From positions 1 to 17,225 of the forward strand of contig CAJTTA010000044.1 in NCBI GenBank assembly GCA_910579305.1: a stretch of 17,225 bases of DNA, read 5' to 3'. The notes below the pieces were generated by a model. It did no database searches, was not told where the DNA came from, and saw nothing but the letters and a program-made list of their open reading frames with translations. This DNA is from an uncultured Muribaculaceae bacterium. GTDB taxonomy: Bacteria; Bacteroidota; Bacteroidia; Bacteroidales; Muribaculaceae. The translations under genes and the position numbers were made by a program. How positions within the stretch are numbered: position 1 is the first letter of the stretch; every line of letters begins with the position of its first letter. Below are positions 1-4,562 of the stretch, one piece after another.

Positions 1-1
1 T

Positions 2-304
2 TATGGGGTCAAACCAACCTGGCCGCAGGGGTCATCCGCGCCTGGGTTTTCCATTATGGCAGGTGCCATGTTTGTTGCCGCAAGTCCTAAGTATCGTGAT
101 GGTCTTGATGGCCCGGTACATTATACCTCTGCCATAATTATGTGTGCTGCTCTATTGGCATGGGTGATAGCAATGGGATATTTTCCATATTTCGGGATTA
201 CCGGAGGGATTGTAGGACTATTCAAGCGGAGGTATCTCGTATATGCCTTTGAGGTCGGGATGCTGGTCAATTTATTCTATGTCTTGATTTTTGAATTAGT
301 GTAA
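2..304 (+). CDS. Multi-pass membrane protein, 5' end outside the window (unrecognised)
   Basis: The reading frame is open from the first bases of the window, so the ATG at 56 is probably internal and the gene starts upstream. About 100 residues are visible. They contain hydrophobic stretches at roughly residues 17-30 (GFSIMAGAMFVAAS), 42-64 (VHYTSAIIMCAALLAWVIAMG) and at the C-terminus (YAFEVGMLVNLFYVLIFELV), separated by short polar loops including YRDGLDGPVH. This is a polytopic inner-membrane protein. I do not recognise the family; a DUF998-like protein is possible but I could not check it. It is followed by a strong terminator, so it ends the transcription unit to its left. The position before the lysis genes suggests a phage gene, but no function is assigned. 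Confidence 0.65.
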   Translation, partial: YGVKPTWPQGSSAPGFSIMAGAMFVAASPKYRDGLDGPVHYTSAIIMCAALLAWVIAMGYFPYFGITGGIVGLFKRRYLVYAFEVGMLVNLFYVLIFELV

Positions 305-325
305 TATATTAGTGAGTATGTGCAT

Positions 326-368
326 GAGATGGTGCGAATCGAAAGGTTCGTGCCATCTCGCTTTTTTT
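326..368 (+). terminator. Strong rho-independent terminator with GAAA loop
   Basis: A 15-bp stem starting GAGATGGTGCGAA and closing TTCGTGCCATCTC (three G-T pairs) is capped by a GAAA tetraloop and followed by GC and seven T. It ends the transcript of the membrane-protein gene that stops 22 bases earlier and separates it from the lysis genes. Confidence 0.92.
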
Positions 369-376
369 GCAAGTCG

Positions 377-396
377 CTTAAATAGGGCGATTTAAG
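377..396. repeat. Small inverted repeat CTTAAAT-N6-ATTTAAG
   Basis: A perfect 7-bp dyad with a 6-base spacer lies between the terminator and the first lysis gene. It is followed within a few bases by GTGTTTTGC, so it could be a weak second terminator or an operator for the lysis transcript. I see no convincing TAnnTTTG promoter box in 369-433, so the start of the lysis transcript is not located. Confidence 0.35.
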
Positions 397-433
397 GTGT
401 TTTGCTTATGTCGGTTTTTCGGCAATTCGTTGA

Positions 434-739
434 ATGAGTGGCTTATTCACTTACTTTTGGGCAAAAATAAGACTTATGAAGATAGCCAACGATAAAATCA
501 AACATTTCTCGGCTTGCGCCGTAGTATCATTCACAGCATCAGCCATAGAGTTTAATGCGGAATATCACAACGCATGGATCGCCGGTTTTATCGCTGGCAT
601 GGCTATCGGTGTCGGCAAGGAGTATGGTGATAAATGTGCCATAGGAAACAAATGGGATTGGTCAGACATAGGTGCCGATGCTCTCGGTTCGGTTGTCGGT
701 GCGACACTTGGCTCCCTTTTCACATTACTGAAACATTAA
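434..739 (+). CDS. YfiM-like (DUF2279-type) small membrane protein of the lysis cassette
   Basis: This is a 101-residue protein. The region from DKIKHFSACAVVSF to GIGVGKEYGD and DIGADALGSVVGATLG matches my memory of the YfiM/DUF2279 pattern: a D-K-x-x-H near the N-terminus, a glycine-rich membrane segment, G-K-E-x-x-D, then D-x-x-A-D-x-x-G. Two membrane segments are likely (about residues 24-42 and 46-62), with a short third near the C-terminus. Small proteins of this type are often found beside phage lysis genes in Bacteroidales; their role is unsettled. An in-frame ATG at 476 (MKIANDKIKHF) is a good alternative start, 14 codons later and preceded by an A-rich stretch. The holin gene begins 11 bases after the stop, so the genes are probably cotranscribed. 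Confidence 0.75.
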   Translation: MSGLFTYFWAKIRLMKIANDKIKHFSACAVVSFTASAIEFNAEYHNAWIAGFIAGMAIGVGKEYGDKCAIGNKWDWSDIGADALGSVVGATLGSLFTLLKH

Positions 740-750
740 ATCTTTAAGAC

Positions 751-1227
751 ATGAACCATATCTCTGAATTTCTCCGCTGGGTGTTCACGGCTATTGGAGC
801 CATAGTAGCAATACTTGAACCAACATTGCCATATCTCATCATTTGCACCCTTATGATATTCGCCGACTGTTTCACCGCCTGGCAACTATCCAAACGAGCC
901 AGAAAAGCTCATCCCGAAAGAGTGAGCGACGACGGCAAAAAATTCAAATCTCAACATTTCGGCAAGGTCATAATGACGGTGTTGAAAGCATGGGCTCTTA
1001 TCATCATGGCGTTTCTCATGCAGAAGCACATCACCGATGGTTTGCCTATCGACCTTACCAAAGTGGCAGCCGGAGCGATATGCTTTTGGCAGTTGTGGTC
1101 CATCCTTGAGAACGAGTCCAGTTGTAACGGCGCAAAGTGGGCGAAACTTCTTCAGCGCATCGTTGTCGATAAGACCGAGCGGCACTTTGACATAGACCTG
1201 TCCGAAATCAAATCTAAAACTGAATAA
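751..1227 (+). CDS. Phage holin family protein
   Basis: This 158-residue protein has hydrophobic segments at about residues 15-46 (including LEPTLPYLIICTLMIFADCF), 73-94 (VIMTVLKAWALIIMAFLMQ) and 104-118 (KVAAGAICFWQLWSI), a basic loop (SKRARKAHPERVSDDGKK) and a charged C-terminal tail. The pattern L-P-Y-L..IFADCFTAWQLSKR followed by WSILENESSCNGAKW is typical of the large holins (phage_holin_4 type) of Bacteroidales prophages. Its job would be to form lesions in the inner membrane and release the endolysin encoded one base downstream. The endolysin ATG follows the stop after a single base, implying translational coupling. Confidence 0.85.
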   Translation: MNHISEFLRWVFTAIGAIVAILEPTLPYLIICTLMIFADCFTAWQLSKRARKAHPERVSDDGKKFKSQHFGKVIMTVLKAWALIIMAFLMQKHITDGLPIDLTKVAAGAICFWQLWSILENESSCNGAKWAKLLQRIVVDKTERHFDIDLSEIKSKTE

Positions 1228-1228
1228 T

Positions 1229-1957
1229 ATGACTACAATCAAGAAAGGTAGCCGGGGCGATGATGTGAAGAAGCTCCAGCAGGCATTGAACAAAGCCTGC
1301 AACTGCGGTCTGAGCGAAGATGGTGTTTTCGGTGCAAAAACGGAAACCGCTTTGAAGGACTATCAAAGGAAATATGGACTGACTCCCGATGGGATAGCCG
1401 GCCCCAAGACCTGGAGCAAGTTGGGCTATTCAACATCGGAGGTGCCTATGTCCCGTCTCATCGACGAGATTATTCTCCATTGTTCCGCCACCAAAGAGGG
1501 CGTGAACTTCACAAGCGACTCGGTCAATGCCGCCCACAAAGCGCGCAAGTTCTCAACCTATGTTGATTCCAAGACCGGGAAGACACTTTACATCGGATAT
1601 CACTTCTATATCCGTCTTGACGGAACAATAGAGGAGTGCCGCCCCATAAACGTGCGCGGATGCCATGCGGTCAATCATAATGCACGCTCCATCGGCATCT
1701 GCTATGCCGGCGGTCTTGACAAAGCGGACACCAACGGCACGAAGATAAAGGACACAAGAACACCGGCCCAGAAAGCAGCAATCCTATCACTCTGCAAGCG
1801 ACTGATTGCCGAGTATCCGACAATTAAGCGCATCATCGGGCACCGCGATACATCGCCCGACCTCAACGGCAATGGAGTTATTGAGCCGTTTGAGTATATC
1901 AAAGGCTGTCCGTGCTTTGACGCTATCCCGGAGTACAAACATCTTTTCAAAGTATGA
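1229..1957 (+). CDS. Phage endolysin: peptidoglycan-binding domain plus N-acetylmuramoyl-L-alanine amidase
   Basis: This 242-residue protein has two domains. Residues about 4-66 form a PG_binding_1 domain (KKGSRGDDVKKLQQAL, then DGVFGAKTETALKDYQ and PDGIAGPKTWSKL). Residues about 75-236 form an Amidase_2, T7-lysozyme-like, domain. By comparison with T7 lysozyme the zinc ligands are H84 (ILHCSAT), H205 (GHRDTSPD) and C227 (GCPCFD), with Y124 in IGYHF. A 20-residue insertion, DLNGNGVIEPFEYIKG, separates the last two ligands, as is common in amidases of this phylum. The enzyme cleaves the bond between MurNAc and L-alanine. It has no signal peptide, which fits release through the upstream holin. 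The substrate-binding domain is at the N-terminus. Confidence 0.93.
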   Translation: MTTIKKGSRGDDVKKLQQALNKACNCGLSEDGVFGAKTETALKDYQRKYGLTPDGIAGPKTWSKLGYSTSEVPMSRLIDEIILHCSATKEGVNFTSDSVNAAHKARKFSTYVDSKTGKTLYIGYHFYIRLDGTIEECRPINVRGCHAVNHNARSIGICYAGGLDKADTNGTKIKDTRTPAQKAAILSLCKRLIAEYPTIKRIIGHRDTSPDLNGNGVIEPFEYIKGCPCFDAIPEYKHLFKV

Positions 1958-1961
1958 GCCG

Positions 1962-2495
1962 ATGAAGAACCTTGTTATAATCGTGGTATCACTTGCCTCT
2001 CTCATGCTTTCCGGGTGCCACTCATCTAAGCAGATGTTACCCTCAACGCCCGTCATTGTCAACAATACGGATAGCGTCAGGATTGAATATATCGAGACCG
2101 TCAGGATTGATACCGTTACCATTGAGGTGCCGGTTCCGATGGAATCAGCAAAGCAGGTAGTGCCGGATAGCACGAGCCACCTTGAAACATCTCTCGCCGA
2201 GTCCGACGCTTGGATAAATGAAGATGGTACACTCGGCCACTCGATCAAGAACAAGGAGCAGAAACTGAAAGCCGATGTGCCGGTGCCTGTCAAGGATACA
2301 AAGACCAACAACACCGAGGCAACAGTCAGAGAGGTGCCTGTTCCTTATCCCGAGCCGGTGTATATCGAGCGTGATTTCTCAAAATGGGAATCGTTCCGGC
2401 TTGATGCGTTCTGGTATCTTGTGGGATTAGTTTTGATTTCTTTAGGCTGGATTCTACGAAAGCCTTTGATTACTGCCATTAGGAAATGCTTATAG
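1962..2495 (+). CDS. Lipoprotein with C-terminal membrane anchor: candidate unimolecular spanin (u-spanin)
   Basis: This is a 177-residue protein. I chose the ATG at 1962, four bases after the endolysin stop, because it begins a textbook lipoprotein signal (MKNLVIIVVSLASLMLSGC, lipobox LSGC, lipidated C19, +2 residue His so outer-membrane sorting). The longer frame from 1806 only reads through the endolysin gene. The C-terminal end has a transmembrane segment at about residues 149-165 (AFWYLVGLVLISLGWIL) followed by a positive tail RKPLITAIRKC, giving an N-out/C-in topology. The periplasmic middle carries three proline blocks (EVPVP, DVPVP, EVPVP) and alternating beta-type sequence (DSVRIEYIETVRIDTVTIEV). 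One protein tethered to both membranes, placed last in a holin-endolysin cassette, is the definition of a u-spanin such as phage T1 gp11, which disrupts the outer membrane. Function is inferred from architecture and position, not similarity. Confidence 0.75.
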   Translation: MKNLVIIVVSLASLMLSGCHSSKQMLPSTPVIVNNTDSVRIEYIETVRIDTVTIEVPVPMESAKQVVPDSTSHLETSLAESDAWINEDGTLGHSIKNKEQKLKADVPVPVKDTKTNNTEATVREVPVPYPEPVYIERDFSKWESFRLDAFWYLVGLVLISLGWILRKPLITAIRKCL

Positions 2496-2513
2496 CAATT
2501 TTGATTATGTGTG

Positions 2514-2545
2514 AAAAGAGCCACGTTGTGAAACGCGGCTCTTTT
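2514..2545 (+). terminator. Terminator of the lysis operon
   Basis: AAAAGAGCC at 2514-2522 pairs with GGCTCTTTT at 2537-2545. The stem continues inward through one A/C mismatch to CGTT/AACG around a GTGA loop. The symmetrical A- and T-tracts make it plausible as a bidirectional terminator. It begins 19 bases after the stop of the spanin-like gene. Confidence 0.85.
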
Positions 2546-2585
2546 GCTATGCGAACTTTTAAGAATGTCGTTAGTAATTGGTAGT

Positions 2586-2627
2586 GGAGCGTCTTTGATG
2601 ATGTAAATTGATGATGTGTGACGCTCC
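2586..2627. repeat. Inverted repeat GGAGCGTC-N26-GACGCTCC
   Basis: Perfect 8-bp arms at 2586-2593 and 2620-2627 enclose a 26-base loop that contains GATGATGTAAATT GATGATGTG, a short tandem repeat. The right arm directly abuts the next terminator stem, so the two hairpins would stack. It has no T-tract of its own and could be a protein-binding site or the 5' part of a small structured RNA. Confidence 0.5.
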
Positions 2628-2654
2628 GGGCTGTCGAGATGGCAGCCCTTTTTT
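2628..2654 (+). terminator. Second, tandem rho-independent terminator
   Basis: GGGCTGTC at 2628-2635 pairs with GGCAGCCC at 2641-2648 (one G-T pair) and is followed by six T. It lies about 80 bases after the lysis-operon terminator and overlaps the stop codon of the convergent alpha-CTD gene, protecting that gene from antisense readthrough. It has no T-run on the minus strand, so it does not terminate the alpha-CTD transcript by itself. Confidence 0.88.
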
Positions 2655-2919
2655 ATTTGGCGAGTGATAGACCGTGATAGGCGAGGAATTTTTCAAGCGT
2701 CTCAACTGAGATCCTGCCGAGTTGATTAATTTTTCTCAACCCTTTGGCGGTTTGATTTACCAAATCGCCGAGTGTTCTGATTCCTGCTTTTTCAAGAGGG
2801 CAAAGGATGCGTAGGGAGATGTCAAACTCTACAAGGTGAGCTTTCAGCAACCTCTCCATGTGGAGCCTCGGCTCATCGTATTTGTCAAATTCATTGCTTG
2901 TGGAGGGAGTGTCAAACAT
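2653..2919 (-). CDS. Free-standing RNA polymerase alpha C-terminal-domain-like protein
   Basis: This is an 88-residue protein. Residues about 33-88 (FDISLRILCPLEKAGIRTLGDL ... LAYHGLSL) align without gaps, from memory, to the E. coli RpoA C-terminal domain (LELTVRSANCLK ... LASRGLSL). It keeps the GDLV, LxK, LG and GLSL positions and the residue matching R265. Other DNA- or UP-element-contacting positions differ: N268 is Cys, K271 is Glu, K298 is Ile and E302 is Thr, while G296 and S299 are kept. The N-terminal 30 residues are polar and carry no alpha-NTD, so it cannot assemble as an alpha subunit. It may bind DNA or an RNA polymerase partner as a phage-encoded transcription modulator, or simply be a helix-hairpin-helix DNA-binding protein. 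It lies downstream of the integrase with a promoter and a terminator-like hairpin in between. Confidence 0.8.
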   Translation of the reverse strand: MFDTPSTSNEFDKYDEPRLHMERLLKAHLVEFDISLRILCPLEKAGIRTLGDLVNQTAKGLRKINQLGRISVETLEKFLAYHGLSLAK

Positions 2920-2943
2920 GGCTGATTGAATTGATGGGTTAAT

Positions 2944-2971
2944 AAAAAAGCGGAGGGAACCACCCCTCCGC
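2944..2971 (-). terminator. Minus-strand terminator between integrase and alpha-CTD gene (possible attenuator)
   Basis: On the minus strand GCGGAGGG (2971-2964) pairs with CCCTCCGC (2957-2950) around a 6-base loop and is followed by six T (2949-2944). It ends the integrase transcript. It also sits between a predicted promoter at 3022-3053 and the alpha-CTD start at 2919, so that gene can be expressed only by readthrough or antitermination unless another promoter exists. Confidence 0.88.
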
Positions 2972-3019
2972 CAAAGTCAAACCAATAAGACCTTTCAGAT
3001 GGAAAGAACTTATTGATAA
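2972..3019 (-). ncRNA. Candidate short leader or small RNA ahead of the terminator
   Basis: From the predicted start near 3019, the minus-strand RNA would fold at once into a hairpin at 3015-2983: CAATAAG and CTTATTG (7 bp), a 2x2 internal loop, CTTTC/GAAAG (5 bp) and a 5-base loop. The terminator at 2971-2944 follows 11 bases later. The product would be a two-hairpin RNA of about 75 bases, either independent or an attenuated leader for the alpha-CTD gene. I see no peptide of useful length in it. It is a structural prediction by eye only. Confidence 0.45.
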
Positions 3020-3021
3020 TG

Positions 3022-3053
3022 CAAAGTTAACACTTTATTTCAGATTATCCAAC
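3022..3053 (-). promoter_or_regulatory. Predicted promoter inside the 3' end of the integrase gene
   Basis: Read on the minus strand: GTTG (3053-3050), 20 bases, then TAACTTTG (3029-3022), a perfect TAnnTTTG -7 box with a 3-of-4 -33 box at the correct spacing. A 5-bp dyad (AAAGT-N4-ACTTT) overlaps the -7 box. The predicted start is near 3019, about 100 bases before the alpha-CTD ATG. Confidence 0.5.
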
Positions 3054-4210
3054 ACCTGTCGCACGGCTTTTGTAGCTTTATCAGGCGTTACCGAGATATA
3101 GGCGTAAAGAGAGGTGCCGCCTTTGTCAACTCTATGGCCCAGGATATAGTCAATGACACTCTCACTGATGCCGAGGTCAAAGGCGTGCTGGCTGAATGAT
3201 TTTCGCGCCGAGTAGAATATGAGTTGTTTGATGCCCGTTATCTCTGCCAACTTGGGCATATTGACATCGAAGAAGTAATGACAGTTTGATTTTCTCTGAA
3301 ACTCCGTTACACGGATGAAACCATCGGTGCCCTTGTGACGGGCAATAATATCCTTAGCCTCGTCTGGAATACGGAACTCTACAAACTTGTTCATCTTTGG
3401 GCGATACTCGGTCTTTGTCCTAACGTAGTGGATTGTGTCGGTCTGCTCATTGAAATTGATGTTGAGCAGATCAATCATGTTGATACCGCCAAGATAGTAT
3501 GAGAGCATGAAGAGGTCCCGGCATTTCATGATGTTAGGCTTAACGCTCTCTATGTCCCGGATTTTTCTTACCTCATCTACGGAAAGCCAAGATTGGCGAA
3601 CCTCCATCTTTGGCAACTCATATCCGGCAAAGGGGTCCACTCGGAACTGCACATAGCCACATCGCTTGGCATAGTTTAGCAAGACCATCAGGAACACGAG
3701 ATAGTTGCGAACAGTAGTGGGTTTCAGCCCGCGTTCACGGAGATACTTGTCGAGTCCCAGGATTGTCCCGTGTGTAATGTTCTCAACAAGCATCTTCTCG
3801 CTGAGGTGCCCGCTGATAGTTTTCCAGATGTTCACATAGCCCTTGTATGTTCCCGGCTTGATGTGGGCGTTATCCATATACTCCTCGTAGATCGATAATA
3901 GGGTGCGGTGCTTATAATTTCCTGCGTTTTTGATTTGGTAAACGAGTTCCGAGCAGGTCAGACCGTTTGTGTATGCCAAATCATCGATCACGCCTTGATA
4001 GCGTTGTAGAAGACCACGGAGTTTGGTATTGAGAATGGCTGCATCCGGTCTTTTGACTATTGAGCCATTCTTAAACTCTTTGAGGGATTCGATTGTGATG
4101 TCAGTTACTATGTAGCGAGTTTCTCCATTGTGCGCCACTGAGATTCTGACCTTATGCCGACCACCCTTGAGGACTTTCGCCGGCACAATAACTGCGTTCA
4201 AGATTGCCAT
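3035..4210 (-). CDS. Tyrosine recombinase / phage integrase with altered catalytic signature
   Basis: This 391-residue protein has the three-part build of Bacteroidales integrases: an arm-binding N-terminus (about 1-95), a SAM-like core-binding domain (about 105-200, SIYEEYMDNAHIKPGTYKGY) and a catalytic domain (about 208-391). The nucleophile is Y369 (SLYAYI), with R336 in YSAR, H359 in LGHR, and K266 in RTKTEY as likely lysine. Two usual residues are missing. The position of Arg I (normally R in FYLRGM) is G241 (YYLGGINMIDLL), and the His of HxxR is Y333. Loss of Arg I is known in the CTnDOT integrase IntDOT, where it is Ser, so the enzyme may still be active. It would integrate and excise the element; its 5' side faces the chromosome, as expected for an end-located integrase. 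Confidence 0.93.
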   Translation of the reverse strand: MAILNAVIVPAKVLKGGRHKVRISVAHNGETRYIVTDITIESLKEFKNGSIVKRPDAAILNTKLRGLLQRYQGVIDDLAYTNGLTCSELVYQIKNAGNYKHRTLLSIYEEYMDNAHIKPGTYKGYVNIWKTISGHLSEKMLVENITHGTILGLDKYLRERGLKPTTVRNYLVFLMVLLNYAKRCGYVQFRVDPFAGYELPKMEVRQSWLSVDEVRKIRDIESVKPNIMKCRDLFMLSYYLGGINMIDLLNINFNEQTDTIHYVRTKTEYRPKMNKFVEFRIPDEAKDIIARHKGTDGFIRVTEFQRKSNCHYFFDVNMPKLAEITGIKQLIFYSARKSFSQHAFDLGISESVIDYILGHRVDKGGTSLYAYISVTPDKATKAVRQVLDNLK

Positions 4211-4247
4211 ATTTCGGACAATTTTTAGGAAATGTTTTTAGCTCAAA

Positions 4248-4288
4248 GGGTCAATTTGACGATTGTCGGCTATTGTCAAAAATGACCC
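4248..4288. repeat. Nested inverted repeat upstream of the integrase (possible att or operator region)
   Basis: GGGTCA-N2-TTGAC at 4248-4260 mirrors GTCAA-N3-TGACCC at 4275-4288. The 14-base centre begins with ATTGTC at 4262, repeated at 4272, and the inverse GACAAT occurs at 4219-4224. Such clustered short repeats beside an integrase start resemble binding sites for an integrase or excisionase, or an operator for the integrase gene. No second att copy is visible to confirm it. Confidence 0.45.
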
Positions 4289-4443
4289 GATTTGAAAAGG
4301 GTTACTAACAAATCCTATTGAAGTTCAGTTATTTCAGCCTCTTAGAGCGGATTTTACGGCATATTTAACAAAAATCCATATAGGTTACGATTGAAGTGCG
4401 GAAATTTTTATCTCCTGAGAGATTAGTTTAAAAAAAATTAACG

Positions 4444-4480
4444 CCGAGTTTGCACAACTCGGAAATTATGAGTAATTTTG
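4444..4480 (+). promoter_or_regulatory. Amylase promoter with an operator-like dyad over the -33 box
   Basis: TTTG (4449-4452), 20 bases, then TAATTTTG (4473-4480) is an exact Bacteroidetes housekeeping promoter. The perfect dyad CCGAGTT-N5-AACTCGG (4444-4462) covers the -33 box and part of the spacer. It lies upstream of the predicted start (about 4483), so it should act as DNA, most simply as a repressor site controlling the amylase. Confidence 0.78.
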
Positions 4481-4482
4481 CC

Positions 4483-4520
4483 TCGATTATGAGGCTCTGT
4501 TAATAAGAGCGCGTAATCGA
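4483..4520 (+). promoter_or_regulatory. 5'-terminal stem-loop of the amylase mRNA
   Basis: TCGATTA (4483-4489) pairs with TAATCGA (4514-4520), and inside it GCTCT (4494-4498) pairs with AGAGC (4506-4510) around a 7-base loop. The hairpin begins at the predicted transcription start, leaving about 42 unpaired bases to the ATG. Hairpins at the extreme 5' end are known to protect mRNAs such as ompA; this role is inferred here. Confidence 0.55.
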
Positions 4521-4562
4521 CTTACATGCTATTATATTTCCCAAGTTAACTTTATTATCTTA

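Larger units (their letters stand above)
1..4290. mobile_element. End of a prophage or phage-derived integrated element (one border only)
   Basis: A lysis cassette (YfiM-like protein, holin, endolysin, spanin-like lipoprotein) lies directly beside a tyrosine integrase and a small alpha-CTD protein, with ordinary chromosomal metabolic genes beginning right after the integrase. This is the usual layout of one end of an integrated phage in Bacteroidales. The right border must lie in the gene-free stretch 4211-4562. I set it near 4290, just past a nested inverted repeat upstream of the integrase, but this is a guess because the other attachment site is outside the window. No tRNA gene is seen at this border. 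Whether the element is a complete phage, a remnant, or a phage-derived integrative element cannot be told from here. Confidence 0.7.
4211..4562. other. Gene-free stretch between the integrase and the amylase gene
   Basis: These 352 bases contain, in order, the integrase upstream region with a nested inverted repeat (4248-4288), an AT-rich segment with no recognisable feature (about 4290-4440), the amylase promoter with a dyad over its -33 box (4444-4480), and an mRNA 5' hairpin (4483-4520). I found no clear integrase promoter: the best minus-strand match, TAGGATTTG near 4312, has one base too many in the -7 box. The attachment site should be in the first half. Confidence 0.6.

Noticed and set aside
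1806..1961. N-terminal extension of the spanin-like gene by 52 codons
   Set aside because: The extension overlaps the endolysin gene and would bury the lipoprotein signal. ATG 1962 gives a signal at the very N-terminus.
3022..3053. Spacing of the integrase-internal promoter as fully canonical
   Set aside because: The -33 box is GTTG and not TTTG, so it is reported only at moderate confidence and not as an exact match like those at 4449, 7519 and 15279.
4211..4562. tRNA gene as the integration target
   Set aside because: No cloverleaf, TTC-loop consensus or CCA-adjacent end could be found on either strand.
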